Shown: positions 1 through 8,515, counted from the stretch's first letter. The stretch: 37,854 bases of DNA from Sphingomonadales bacterium (GCA_011088215.1 JAALKD010000031.1:1-37854); one strand, 5' to 3'. Made by a program: numbers and translations. Notes: a model not told the origin generated them from the sequence alone.

Positions 1-48
<48 letters not shown>

Positions 49-211
49 TACGCGTTTCCCTGTCTGCCCGGCCGTCCGCTGCGCCGTCACCGAAAGTGTA
101 AACCCATTTGCTCATGTCTTGTTCAGTCCTTGTTCCCGCACCAGACGTTATTTTGATGCTTGCATTTCACTTCGCCCAAAGTGAGTAGACCCAATAAATA
201 GTCCGCAGTTG

Positions 212-2230
212 CTATCCTTCAATTAAACTGAAATCAGCAACCGTATTTACCGCCGATCGGATTTCGCTAAGAAGCGCCAAACGATTTGCCCGAACCGCCG
301 CATCATTGTCGTTAACCTTCACCTTGTCGAAGAAAGCATCGATGGGTGCCCGCAGTGTAGACAATGCCGCCATCGCGGCCTCAAAATCTTCAGAAATCAA
401 GGCATTTTCTGCTGCTTCTTTCGCCTTGGCCAGTGCACCAGACAGTGTTTTGGCTTCATCAGCACCCAGACCATCAACATCAACCGCTTGATCGTATGCT
501 TTGCCGTCTTTTTTCTCTTCGATTTTCAGAATATTCGCCGCGCGCTTGTAACCCGCCAGCAGATTCGTACCGTCATCACTTTCGAGGAAAGCAGATAGTG
601 CAGAAACCCGGTTTAAAATACGCACAAGGTCGTCATCGCCTTTGGCGAAAACTGCATCAATCAAATCGTGCCTAACGCCTTTGTCGCGCTGCTGAACTTT
701 CAAACGATCGCCGAAGAACTCCAACAGACCTGTTTTCCGATCAAATAGATCGCTCAAATCAAGTCGAATGTTGTTTTCCGTAATCAATCGAATCACGCCG
801 AGAGCCGCGCGACGAAGGGCGAACGGGTCTTTTGAGCCGGTTGGTTTTTGGTCAATACCGAAGAAACCAATCAAGGTGTCCAGCTTTTCAGCAAGCGCCA
901 CCGCAACCGAAACTGGCGTAGAAGGGCATTCATCGTTAGGACCAAGCGGGCCGTAATGATCGCGGATGGCATCAGCCACGGCATTACTTTCGCCTTGCTC
1001 CAGCGCATAATAGCGGCCCATAACACCCTGCACTTCGGGGAATTCATAAACCATGCCCGAAACCAGATCAGCTTTGCAAAGTTGAGCCGCACGGTCAGCG
1101 TCTTTGGGGTCACACCCAACAATCGGCGCCAGATGAACCGCCAGTTTGCGAATGCGTTCAACGCGCTCAGCGACAGTTCCCAAATCTTTGTGGAACACAA
1201 TGTCTTCGAGCGCGGGCAGATTGTCTTCCAACTTGCCCTTCAGGTCTTGTTCGCAAAAGAACTGTGCATCAGCAAGGCGTGCAGCCAGAACCCGTTCGTT
1301 ACCGCCAGTTACAGCGCTGCCATCGTCGGAAGGCTCAATATTCGCTGTGAAGATAAATTTGTTGGCCAGCTTGCCGGTTGCCCGGTCGCGGGTGACAAAA
1401 TATTTCTGATCCTTCTTCATGGTCAGTTGCAGCACTTCTTCCGGCACCGCCAGGAAGTTAGCGTCAAACGAACCAATCATCGGTACAGGCCATTCAACCA
1501 GCCCTGCCACTTCGGCCAGCAAGCCTGCATCCTCAACCAGTTCAAGCCCAGCCGCTGATGCCAGCGTTTGCGCAGTATCATGGATCAACGTTTGCCGGCG
1601 CGATGGGTCTAGGATCACTTTATGGTCCAGAAGCCGCTGCTTATAGTCAGCAAAATTCTCAACCGCATAGGAACCCGGCGCCATAAATCGGTGACCGTGG
1701 GTGCGCGCACGGGCATGAATGCCGTCCACTTCCATCTCGACGGTTTCGCCCTCAAACACACACAGAATGGAATGCAACGGCCGCACCCATTTCAAGTTGC
1801 CAGCCCCCCAACGCTGTGATTTGGGCCAAGGGAAATTACGAATTGTTTGCGCGAGCGCTTCGGCCACAACCTCTGCAGTGGCTCGGCCTTTTTGCTCAAT
1901 CACCGCATACAGGAAGGTGCCTTTTTTGTCTTCGCGTTCAACCAAATCCTGGCGGGCAACACCAGCGCCGCGCAGGAAACCTGCAATGGCTTGCTCGGGC
2001 GCGTCAGCGCGCGGGCCGCGCCGTTCCTCGCTGATATCGGGTGTGGTAGTTGGCAGGCCGGTAACCGACAAGGCTAACCGCCGCGGTGTTGCGAAGGCTT
2101 CCGCCTCATCAAAAGTTAAACCCGCTTCCTTGAAGGCACTTGTCATCATGCGTTTCAGGTCATCAGAGGCTTTCGCCTGCATGCGCGCAGGAATTTCTTC
2201 CGAGAATAACTCAATAAGCAGGTCGGCCAT
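212..2230 (-). CDS. glyS: Glycine--tRNA ligase beta subunit
   Basis: This is the beta subunit of the bacterial alpha2beta2 glycyl-tRNA synthetase. It acts in the cytoplasm, and in this family the beta chain carries the tRNA-binding parts. The N-terminus [18 protein letters not shown] is the hallmark opening of GlyS, and the protein is about 672 residues, close to the usual 680-700. The C-terminal third is helical with charged residues, as expected for the anticodon-binding region. I place the start at the ATG at 2230, which overlaps the glyQ stop by one base (TAATG), so the subunits are probably translationally coupled. An in-frame extension of four codons upstream exists but lies inside glyQ. 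The stop is at 212-214, and no clear terminator follows before the contig edge. Confidence 0.97.
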   Translation of the reverse strand: MADLLIELFSEEIPARMQAKASDDLKRMMTSAFKEAGLTFDEAEAFATPRRLALSVTGLPTTTPDISEERRGPRADAPEQAIAGFLRGAGVARQDLVEREDKKGTFLYAVIEQKGRATAEVVAEALAQTIRNFPWPKSQRWGAGNLKWVRPLHSILCVFEGETVEMEVDGIHARARTHGHRFMAPGSYAVENFADYKQRLLDHKVILDPSRRQTLIHDTAQTLASAAGLELVEDAGLLAEVAGLVEWPVPMIGSFDANFLAVPEEVLQLTMKKDQKYFVTRDRATGKLANKFIFTANIEPSDDGSAVTGGNERVLAARLADAQFFCEQDLKGKLEDNLPALEDIVFHKDLGTVAERVERIRKLAVHLAPIVGCDPKDADRAAQLCKADLVSGMVYEFPEVQGVMGRYYALEQGESNAVADAIRDHYGPLGPNDECPSTPVSVAVALAEKLDTLIGFFGIDQKPTGSKDPFALRRAALGVIRLITENNIRLDLSDLFDRKTGLLEFFGDRLKVQQRDKGVRHDLIDAVFAKGDDDLVRILNRVSALSAFLESDDGTNLLAGYKRAANILKIEEKKDGKAYDQAVDVDGLGADEAKTLSGALAKAKEAAENALISEDFEAAMAALSTLRAPIDAFFDKVKVNDNDAAVRANRLALLSEIRSAVNTVADFSLIEG

Positions 2231-3129
2231 TATTCGTCCCACCCGTTTTTCCTGATCCAGGCTGCGCAGCAGCCTTTGGCCAAGTCACGCACCCGGCCAA
2301 TATAAGCCTGACGCTCGGTTACCGAAATGACCCCGCGAGCATCAAGCATATTGAATGTGTGGCTTGATTTAATGCATTGCTCGTAAGCGGGCAGTGGCAA
2401 TTCTGCCTCAAGCAATTTAGCACACTCGTCTTGCGCTTTTTTGAAGTCTTCAAACAATTTGTCAGTGTCGGCATGCTCGAAGTTGTAAGCGGATTGCTCG
2501 CGCTCGTTCTCCAGATACACGTCGCCGTAGCTAATGCCCGCGCCGTTATAGTCCAGATCATAAACGTTATCGACGCCCTGCACGAACATGGCCAAACGCT
2601 CCAGCCCGTATGTTAACTCGCCGGAAACCGGTTTGCACTCAAAGCCGCCAACCTGTTGGAAATAAGTGTACTGGCTAACTTCCATGCCGTCGCACCATAC
2701 TTCCCACCCAAGGCCCCAAGCACCTAGTGTTGGGCTTTCCCAGTCGTCTTCAACGAAACGGATGTCATGCAAGGCGGCATCGATACCAATAGCCTCAAGG
2801 CTGCCAAGATACAGCTGCTGCATTTCAGCTGGGCTGGGCTTCAGGATCACCTGAAACTGGTAATAGTGCTGCAGACGATTAGGGTTTTCACCGTAGCGAC
2901 CATCAGTTGGACGGCGGCACGGCTGAACGTAAGCTGCCTTCCATGCCTCGGGGCCAAGTGCCCTAAGTGTGGTTGCTGGGTGGAAGGTGCCTGCCCCCAT
3001 TTCAAGGTCGTAGGGCTGCAAAATTGCACAGCCTTGATCGGCCCAATAATTCTGCAATGTCAGGATCATTTTCTGAAACGGCATCGCCGACGGTGCAACG
3101 GATGGTGAAGGCGCAGAAGTCTGGGTCAT
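2230..3129 (-). CDS. glyQ: Glycine--tRNA ligase alpha subunit
   Basis: This is the catalytic alpha subunit of glycyl-tRNA synthetase, which forms glycyl-adenylate and charges tRNA-Gly together with GlyS. Family hallmarks are plain: [19 protein letters not shown] near the N-terminus, [17 protein letters not shown], then [20 protein letters not shown]. The length of 299 residues is normal. The ATG at 3129 gives about 15 extra residues (Ser/Pro/Ala rich) before the usual family start. The internal ATG at 3084 ([11 protein letters not shown]) matches the family N-terminus better and cannot be excluded. Neither has a strong ribosome-binding site. It lies 132 bases downstream of map and overlaps glyS by one base. 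Confidence 0.97.
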   Translation of the reverse strand: MTQTSAPSPSVAPSAMPFQKMILTLQNYWADQGCAILQPYDLEMGAGTFHPATTLRALGPEAWKAAYVQPCRRPTDGRYGENPNRLQHYYQFQVILKPSPAEMQQLYLGSLEAIGIDAALHDIRFVEDDWESPTLGAWGLGWEVWCDGMEVSQYTYFQQVGGFECKPVSGELTYGLERLAMFVQGVDNVYDLDYNGAGISYGDVYLENEREQSAYNFEHADTDKLFEDFKKAQDECAKLLEAELPLPAYEQCIKSSHTFNMLDARGVISVTERQAYIGRVRDLAKGCCAAWIRKNGWDE

Positions 3130-3261
3130 TTCAATGTTTCAAGCGTTTGGAATTGGCTAATTTTGAGGCAACCTAGCGGGATGGCTGCGGGCGGTCAAGC
3201 AGGCTTTGCGATGACAAGAATAAACCTGTGCTGGTGGGGTATTTTTACGCCAGCAACTACA

Positions 3262-4002
3262 CTAGTTGGTGAATACGATCGGTGCGCCCTTTGTCACCAT
3301 GAATGTATGCTCGAACTGCGCACCGTATCCGCCCTGTGCCAGCCGAAGCGTCCAGCCGTCTTCGTCTTCGACGTACTGATGGCTTTTTGTCGCCAGAAAC
3401 GGCTCAATAGTGATTACCTGACCTTCCCTCAGACGGGTACGGTCGCCAGGGTAATAAATATTGGGCACAGACGGGTCTTCATGAATCCAGGCACCAACGC
3501 CGTGACCGTTAAGCCCCTCGATGATCTTGAAGCCGTGTTTTTTCGCCTCGCGTTCAACCGCGCGGCCCACAACGTTAACCGGTTGGCCTGCACGTGCAGC
3601 AAACATGGCTTTGCGCTGCGCTGCTTCGGTCGCCTTCAACAGGGTTTTCAGTTCGCCTGAAACTTCGCCCACTGGGAAGCTAGCGCCAGTGTCGCCGAAG
3701 AAACCATCTTTTTCTGCCGACACGTCGATGTTGACCAACTCGCCTGTTTTCAACGGAATGTCAGAAGGAATGCCGTGCGCTATCGCGTCGCCTACTGAAA
3801 TGCATGTATGGCCAGGGAAGTCATATGCCAGAATGGGCGCTGACTGGGCACCGCGCGCTTTCAGCATCACGCCTGCCATGTCGTCCAGCGCGCGCGGCGT
3901 AACGCCCGGGGCTATTTTGGCGGCCATCGCCCGAAGTACGTCGCGGCAAATAGCGCCGATTTCACGTAGTTTTTCCAGCTGCTCTGGGCCGTCAACGGTC
4001 AC
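3262..4002 (-). CDS. map: Type I methionine aminopeptidase
   Basis: Removes the initiator methionine from nascent proteins in the cytoplasm. The five metal ligands of the family are visible in order: the two Asp in NIDVSAEKDGFFGDTGASF, the His in GHGVGAWIHEDPSVPN, the Glu in TIEPFLA, and the last Glu in AQFEHTFMVT. At 246 residues it is the short single-domain type I enzyme with no N-terminal zinc-finger extension. The start is a GTG at 4002 that shares its first base with the preceding TAG stop (TAGTG). An AAGGCGAG ribosome-binding stretch sits inside the end of the chorismate mutase gene, so the two are coupled. Confidence 0.96.
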   Translation of the reverse strand: MTVDGPEQLEKLREIGAICRDVLRAMAAKIAPGVTPRALDDMAGVMLKARGAQSAPILAYDFPGHTCISVGDAIAHGIPSDIPLKTGELVNIDVSAEKDGFFGDTGASFPVGEVSGELKTLLKATEAAQRKAMFAARAGQPVNVVGRAVEREAKKHGFKIIEGLNGHGVGAWIHEDPSVPNIYYPGDRTRLREGQVITIEPFLATKSHQYVEDEDGWTLRLAQGGYGAQFEHTFMVTKGAPIVFTN

Positions 4003-4301
4003 TAAATCTCGCCTTTTTCTCTGATCCGCTCATGGTGCTGGATCACTTCACGGATAATGAAATTAAGGAATTTCTCGCTGAATTCCGGGTCCAACCTTGC
4101 GCTATCAGCCAGCTCTCGCAAACGGGCAACCTGCTCCTGTTCACGGCTTGGGTCCGCTGGCGGCAAATCGTGCTCTTTTTTATAAAACCCGACCGCTTTG
4201 GTGATTTTGAAGCGTTCGGCCAGCATAAAAACAAGCGAAGCATCAATGTTATCAATGCTTTCCCTGTAGCTTTTCAATTGGGCTTTATGTTCATCTTTCA
4301 C
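4002..4301 (-). CDS. AroQ-class chorismate mutase, monofunctional
   Basis: Predicted to convert chorismate to prephenate, the branch step to phenylalanine and tyrosine. The roughly 99-residue protein is a single all-alpha AroQ domain. It opens with YRESIDNIDASL and continues with AERFKITKAVGFYKKEHDL and PADPSREQEQ. The active-site residues known from the E. coli P-protein domain have visible counterparts: the first Arg, the Arg of AERF, the Lys of FYKK, the Arg-Glu of SREQ, and the Gln of REVIQHH. I choose the GTG at 4301 because AGAGGA lies 8 bases upstream and this gives the family length. A longer frame from a TTG at 4349 would overlap the S49 gene. There is no signal peptide. Its neighbours (S49 peptidase, map) are not aromatic-pathway genes. 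Confidence 0.88.
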   Translation of the reverse strand: MKDEHKAQLKSYRESIDNIDASLVFMLAERFKITKAVGFYKKEHDLPPADPSREQEQVARLRELADSARLDPEFSEKFLNFIIREVIQHHERIREKGEI

Positions 4302-4327
4302 CGAAATAGTCCTCTTCCATTCGCTAT

Positions 4328-5212
4328 CTAAAGCCCAAACCTGTTCCAAAACAAACGTTCTTCAACCGCGGAAATAACCGCATGCGGCAAGTCAGCCATG
4401 CCACCCGTAAGGCCAACCTTTATGTCGCCCCGTTGTTTTAATCCCAACAACGAACCAAACCGCGACTTCTTTTCGCCGAGCACTTGAAATTTTACTTTTT
4501 CGCCGAATCGGTTGCGCAATACTTCCCGCAAATCGCCCAAATCATCGATCAGGCCAAGCTTTACGGCCTCATGGCCAGTGAACACTTCGCCGGAGAATAT
4601 CTTGCCGCGCAGACCTTTCAACCGTTTGCCTCGGCGATCACGTACCATTTTCTTGAAATGTTCGTGAATTTCATTCTGCATTTCCCGCAAACGCGCCACA
4701 TCTTCTTCTTTTTCTTCGGAGAAACTATCCAGCATCGCCTTACTTTCGCCTGCGGTATACAAGCGGCGTTCCACGCCGATTTTAGCGATAGCTTCCGTAA
4801 AGCCAAACCCAGATGAGACTACACCGATGCTGCCGATTAATGACGATTCATTGGCATAAATTTCGTCACCTGCCAGTGCCAGCATATAGCCGCCGGACGC
4901 CGCAACATCTTCGGCAAAAGCCAAAACGGGAATGTGCTTTTCCGCCGCCAAGTCGCGGATGCGTTTTGTAATTAACGCCGATTGAACTGGAGATCCGCCC
5001 GGCGAATTAATCAGCAAAGCAACCGCCGACAAACCGGACGTTGAAAAAGCTTCGTCGATACGATCTGCAAACCCAGCCAAATTAACCGACTGTTTGAAAC
5101 GTCCGCCCGCGGCAATAACACCGTACAACGGCAACACAGCTACCTGAGGCGGTGGGTCACCGAAAATCGTGCGTCGTAGTTTAAATAGAAATTTACCAAC
5201 CTTGCCCGCCAT
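4328..5212 (-). CDS. S49 family serine peptidase (SppA/SohB-like)
   Basis: A ClpP-fold serine peptidase of the signal-peptide-peptidase A family, which uses a Ser/Lys dyad. Visible motifs are LLINSPGGSPVQSALI (oxyanion region), the nucleophile region DVAASGGYMLALAGDEIYA, the conserved SLIGSIGVV, and the likely general-base Lys in YTAGESKAML. The protein is about 294 residues, so it is the short single-domain form. I take the ATG at 5212 because AAAGGAAT lies just upstream; a longer frame starts at 5305 but adds an unconserved stretch. No convincing transmembrane segment or signal peptide is seen after this start, only a basic N-terminus (GKVGKFLFKLRRTIFG), so membrane attachment, if any, may be peripheral. 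The substrate is unknown. Confidence 0.92.
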   Translation of the reverse strand: MAGKVGKFLFKLRRTIFGDPPPQVAVLPLYGVIAAGGRFKQSVNLAGFADRIDEAFSTSGLSAVALLINSPGGSPVQSALITKRIRDLAAEKHIPVLAFAEDVAASGGYMLALAGDEIYANESSLIGSIGVVSSGFGFTEAIAKIGVERRLYTAGESKAMLDSFSEEKEEDVARLREMQNEIHEHFKKMVRDRRGKRLKGLRGKIFSGEVFTGHEAVKLGLIDDLGDLREVLRNRFGEKVKFQVLGEKKSRFGSLLGLKQRGDIKVGLTGGMADLPHAVISAVEERLFWNRFGL

Positions 5213-5346
5213 CGTTATTCCTTTTGATGGCCCGCCATTTAGCTGGCAGGCCTTGCAGTTATCATCGTTTGGCCAGTGATTAGCTGCTTTGCCGCCATCT
5301 CGCAAAGCATTTCACTCAATATTGGCTCCAAATGCACAAAAACTGC

Positions 5347-6135
5347 TCACTCCAGTGGCAGCGCTGCACCGTCCCACAGTATTTTATGGGCGTCAGCGGT
5401 GTAACGATCCACGTCACCGTGCAAAGCCAGCCCAGGAAGAAGCTGTGCCGCACCGTGAATGCCCTTGCGCCCTTGAATGATTACACGTTTTGCCGGAGTT
5501 CCTACCCTTGGCCACAGCGGCAATATTTTCAGATCACCCACCCGACGATACAAGTGTGAAATCACTTCATCGATCCGGTCGGCGCGGTAAACAATTGAAA
5601 CAGTGCCTCGGTTTTTCACGCTGTATATACAAAATTTTATCCAGTCGGCCAAAGTCGCAGCCGAATCCATATGGGCCAGCCCTTTGTTTTTTTCTGGCGG
5701 GCGGATGGCTTTTCCCTTCGCCAAATACGGTGGATTCACCATCACATGATCATATGTTGCCTCTGGCCCCGATAGATCGGTGATGCAATGACGACCTACA
5801 GAAACGAAATCGCATAAATCATTATACGTGATATTTTGGCGCGCCAGCGCAATCATGGATGGCTGTATATCAATGCCGAAAACATGAGCCCCGGGCAAAC
5901 GACGGGCCAGACACAAAGCGGCACCAGCAGAACCAATACCGCCCTCCAGAACCGTCTCGCCGGGTTTAGCAGGAATTGTAGCTGCCAACATAACGGTATC
6001 CATCGACACACGGTACCCGTCACGCGGCTGGATCAACCGAACCGCGCCGCCAAGGAAGTCATCGATTGTTGTATCCGTGCTATCCGCAACACACTCCTCA
6101 CCAGCTAAATCCAATTTACTTTCTGTCTTCACCAT
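5347..6135 (-). CDS. TrmN6-like tRNA1(Val) adenine N6-methyltransferase
   Basis: An SAM-dependent N6-adenine methyltransferase of the YfiC/TrmN6 type, predicted to modify A37 of tRNA-Val. The order of motifs is an entry segment DDFLGGAVRLIQPRDGYR, a Rossmann SAM loop VLEGGIGSAGAALCLARR, an acidic motif FGIDIQPSMIALARQN, and the N6-methyltransferase signature NPPY in MVNPPYLAKGKAIRPP. From the ATG at 6135 the protein is about 262 residues. An in-frame TTG at 6195 would add 20 residues. Neither start has a clear ribosome-binding site, so the start is uncertain. It is divergent from the polyprenyl synthase gene across about 200 bases. It is followed by the S49 gene after a 134-base gap. Confidence 0.85.
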   Translation of the reverse strand: MVKTESKLDLAGEECVADSTDTTIDDFLGGAVRLIQPRDGYRVSMDTVMLAATIPAKPGETVLEGGIGSAGAALCLARRLPGAHVFGIDIQPSMIALARQNITYNDLCDFVSVGRHCITDLSGPEATYDHVMVNPPYLAKGKAIRPPEKNKGLAHMDSAATLADWIKFCIYSVKNRGTVSIVYRADRIDEVISHLYRRVGDLKILPLWPRVGTPAKRVIIQGRKGIHGAAQLLPGLALHGDVDRYTADAHKILWDGAALPLE

Positions 6136-6339
6136 AAGTTTTATTGCTTTCAATATCGCCCGGCGCGATTGTACGTCATTTCCGGTTGCGGTCAAATGAC
6201 GCGGTTAACCGTGTGAACGGCTTGTGACCTTGTGTTTGCGTCAACCGGTTATTAAGGTCTGACGCATAGTTAATATATCGCCTGATGATTCGTTGGCAGC
6301 GCAACATAGTATGTTTGAGTAAACTAATTGGGGTACGGC

Positions 6340-7383
6340 ATGTCCGAAAATAATCGGCCAGACAATGTGGTTTCTATCCGTGGAAGAAATGCAGAGACCG
6401 ATAGTATGTCTGCAATCGATCGGCTTCAACAAGTAACTGACGCTGACATGGCGCTGGTTAACGAAACCATTCTTTCACGTATGCAAAGCCCTGTTGCGTT
6501 AATTCCGGAGCTGGCAGGACATCTGATTTCCTCAGGTGGCAAACGCCTGCGGCCCATGCTGACACTGGCGTCTGCCAAGCTAATTGGTTACGACGGCATT
6601 CGCCACATTGGGCTAGCAACTGCGGTTGAGTTCATTCATACCGCCACCCTGCTGCACGATGATGTGGTTGACGAAAGCACCCTGCGGCGCGGCAAAAAGA
6701 CCGCGAACCTGATCTGGGGCAACCAGCCAACAGTTCTTGTTGGGGATTTTTTATTCAGTCGCGCCTTTGAATTAATGGTTAAAAGCGATAGTTTGCGTGT
6801 TCTTAAAATTCTATCTTCTGCCTCTTCGGTTATTACAGAAGGCGAAGTCTTGCAGCTGACCACAGCAAACGATCTTTCAACCACGGAAGAAAAATACCTG
6901 GAAGTTATCACCGCAAAAACCGCCGTTTTGTTTGCTGCCGCCTGCGAAGTGGCCGGGGTGGTAGCCGACAGAAGCGAAAATGTGATTTCTGCGCTTGAGG
7001 CATACGGCCGCAACCTGGGCATCGCCTTCCAGCTAATCGATGACGCAATGGACTATTCTTCCAAGCAAGCGACGATGGGCAAAAATACCGGTGACGACTT
7101 CCGTGAAGGCAAAATAACACTGCCGGTCATTCTGGCTTATCGACGCGGCACCGACGAAGAACGCGACTTTTGGAAGAGAACCATGCAGGCAGTTCGTCAA
7201 ACCGACGATGATCTCCCTACAGCGCTCGCCACCCTGCAAAAATACGGTACACTATCGGCCACTGTGGATCGAGCACGCCATTATGGTGAAATGGCCAAGG
7301 ATGCTCTTGCAATTTTTGATGACAATAGTGCCAAGACCGCAATGGTAGATATCGTCGATTTTTGCATCGACCGTGCATATTAA
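6340..7383 (+). CDS. ispB: Polyprenyl diphosphate synthase (octa/decaprenyl type)
   Basis: A trans-isoprenyl diphosphate synthase that lengthens farnesyl or geranylgeranyl diphosphate with IPP to make the ubiquinone side chain. The first aspartate-rich motif is in ATLLHDDVVDESTLRRGK (about residues 102-119) and the second in FQLIDDAMDYSS (about residue 232). The upstream GGKRLRPML binding motif is also clear. The length of 347 residues is typical for the long-chain enzymes. I use the ATG at 6340; an in-frame TTG at 6328 only adds four codons. The exact chain length cannot be read from sequence. The stop codon lies inside the modA start region, with an 11-base overlap, so the two are probably co-translated. 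Confidence 0.95.
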   Translation: MSENNRPDNVVSIRGRNAETDSMSAIDRLQQVTDADMALVNETILSRMQSPVALIPELAGHLISSGGKRLRPMLTLASAKLIGYDGIRHIGLATAVEFIHTATLLHDDVVDESTLRRGKKTANLIWGNQPTVLVGDFLFSRAFELMVKSDSLRVLKILSSASSVITEGEVLQLTTANDLSTTEEKYLEVITAKTAVLFAAACEVAGVVADRSENVISALEAYGRNLGIAFQLIDDAMDYSSKQATMGKNTGDDFREGKITLPVILAYRRGTDEERDFWKRTMQAVRQTDDDLPTALATLQKYGTLSATVDRARHYGEMAKDALAIFDDNSAKTAMVDIVDFCIDRAY

Positions 7384-8185
7384 TACTGCCCACAAATTGG
7401 CACTTGTTGGACTTGCTAGCATCGCTGCGATTCTGCTTTCCCCCAACAACGCAAACGCATTCGGTAAGATAAGTGAAACAGACCCAATAACAGTTTTTGC
7501 TGCTGCAAGTCTGGCGGACGTGATGCCGCGTTTGGCTGACGCGTGGCAATCCGGCAGCCGCGCGGTCCGTGTTCGCACGTCCATAGGGGCCAGCGGTGTG
7601 ATCGCCAGGCAAATTGAAGCAGGCGCAGACGCAGATCTGTTCATTTCAGCTAATCAAAAATGGATAACCTACCTGACCAGCAGCGGACACACGACCCATA
7701 TCAGCAGTGTTGTCGCCCGGAATCAACTGGTGATGGTTGTGCCCTGTGGCACCGCCACACCGAAGAGTCTAAGCAACCCACTGGGCCTCAAGCGATTTCT
7801 ATCATCCGAACGGTTCGCAATGGCGGACCCAACTGTTTCGCCTGCGGGTGATTATACCAAGGTGGCGCTGGAAAATTTAGGCTTGTGGAGTGCCGTTAAA
7901 CCAAACGCCACCTATGCCGGCAGTGTACGGTTGGCACTTCTACTTACCGAACGTGGCGGTCTGCCTAGTTTTGTATATACGACAGATGCCGCCAAGAGTT
8001 CGCTCGCCTGTACATCAATTGAACTGCCTTCCAATAGTTACCCGCCCATTGAGTATGTCGGTATGTTGCCAACAAGCGGCGGCGAGGCAAACAAAGCAGC
8101 TAAGGCGTTTCTAACTTGGCTTACGGGCCCTGCCGCTGCCGTGATTTGGCAACAACAAGGGTTTGGCGCAACTGTCCCAAAATAA
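7373..8185 (+). CDS. modA: Molybdate-type ABC transporter substrate-binding protein (ModA-like)
   Basis: A periplasmic oxyanion-binding protein of the ModA family. It has a signal peptide (hydrophobic LALVGLASIAAILL, likely cleaved after NANA), then the family start TVFAAASLADVMPRLADAW, an SIGASGVIARQIEAGADADLFISA segment split over the first lobe, and a C-terminal lobe ending with WLTGPAAAVIWQQQGFG. The length of 270 residues fits. The start is a GTG at 7373, overlapping the end of ispB by 11 bases. No modB or modC permease/ATPase genes are present in the window, so it is an orphan here. The specificity (molybdate versus tungstate or another oxyanion) is inferred from the family only. The Moco genes moaD and moaE lie about 14 kb away. 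Confidence 0.88.
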   Translation: MHINTAHKLALVGLASIAAILLSPNNANAFGKISETDPITVFAAASLADVMPRLADAWQSGSRAVRVRTSIGASGVIARQIEAGADADLFISANQKWITYLTSSGHTTHISSVVARNQLVMVVPCGTATPKSLSNPLGLKRFLSSERFAMADPTVSPAGDYTKVALENLGLWSAVKPNATYAGSVRLALLLTERGGLPSFVYTTDAAKSSLACTSIELPSNSYPPIEYVGMLPTSGGEANKAAKAFLTWLTGPAAAVIWQQQGFGATVPK

Positions 8186-8284
8186 AACATCCTGTCCTGC
8201 TCCAATCAGGGACCAGTCTGTCTCTAAATGGCACAACATTAATCCCGGATGATTTAACCCATTGAATTTAAACAAATTAATATC

Positions 8285-8312
8285 TTGGCATGGTGATTGC
8301 GAAGATTAAAAT
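8285..8312 (+). promoter_or_regulatory. Probable sigma70-type promoter
   Basis: TTGGCA at 8285-8290 and TAAAAT at 8307-8312 each match the -35 and -10 consensus at five of six positions, with a 16-base spacer. Transcription would start near 8319. It would drive the leader ORF at 8363 and the terminator at 8400-8450, and on read-through the MBL hydrolase gene. This was found by eye only. Confidence 0.55.
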
Positions 8313-8362
8313 ACTTCCGGCGCTCTGGCTGCCACCAAAACCCGGAAGTGATAAGGTTAAAT

Positions 8363-8392
8363 ATGGTCCTGCTGCCAATTGGACCGCTTTAA
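8363..8392 (+). CDS. Putative 9-residue leader peptide ORF
   Basis: An ATG at 8363 opens a nine-codon frame encoding MVLLPIGPL followed by TAA. An AAGG ribosome-binding site ends 6 bases upstream, which is ideal spacing. Five of nine residues are branched-chain (three Leu, one Val, one Ile) and two are Pro. The stop lies 7 bases before the 5' arm of a strong terminator, so a ribosome sitting at the stop would cover part of that arm. The first codons also pair with GGACC at 8381-8385 in a short hairpin. The layout resembles leader-peptide attenuators. A nine-codon ORF can occur by chance, and no homologue is known to me. Confidence 0.4.
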   Translation: MVLLPIGPL

Positions 8393-8399
8393 GAACAAG

Positions 8400-8450
8400 A
8401 ACCGGCAACGCCCCCTTTCCCAATTTCCACCGAGGCGTTGCCGGTTTTTA
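8400..8450 (+). terminator. Rho-independent terminator with long loop
   Basis: A perfect 13-base inverted repeat, AACCGGCAACGCC (8400-8412) and GGCGTTGCCGGTT (8434-8446), has a 21-base loop and is followed by a T-rich tract to about 8455. Orientation is plus. It lies 215 bases after modA and 66 bases before the MBL hydrolase. It could therefore end the modA transcript, end a short RNA started at about 8319, or act as an attenuator for the downstream gene. Confidence 0.85.
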
Positions 8451-8515
8451 TTTTGCATTCCCCCAAATTGCCCCCATGTTAGAGATGCAACACCCATACA
8501 GATGGCAGATGGAAG

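Noticed and set aside
848..1558. 236-codon plus-strand open frame opposite glyS
   Set aside because: It is fully antisense to a certain gene, has no family resemblance and no ribosome-binding site. It is a shadow frame.
3230..3261. Terminator after map
   Set aside because: A CAACTA-GTG-TAGTTG hairpin overlaps the map stop on the minus strand, but no T-tract follows, and glyQ is likely read from the same transcript or a weak internal promoter.
8319..8450. Signal recognition particle RNA or 6S RNA
   Set aside because: The conserved SRP tetraloop/GGAAG-AGCAG asymmetric loop is absent, and the ends do not pair into the long 6S rod.
8186..8515. Molybdenum-cofactor riboswitch linked to modA
   Set aside because: The element lies after modA, not before it, and I see no match to the Moco RNA consensus.
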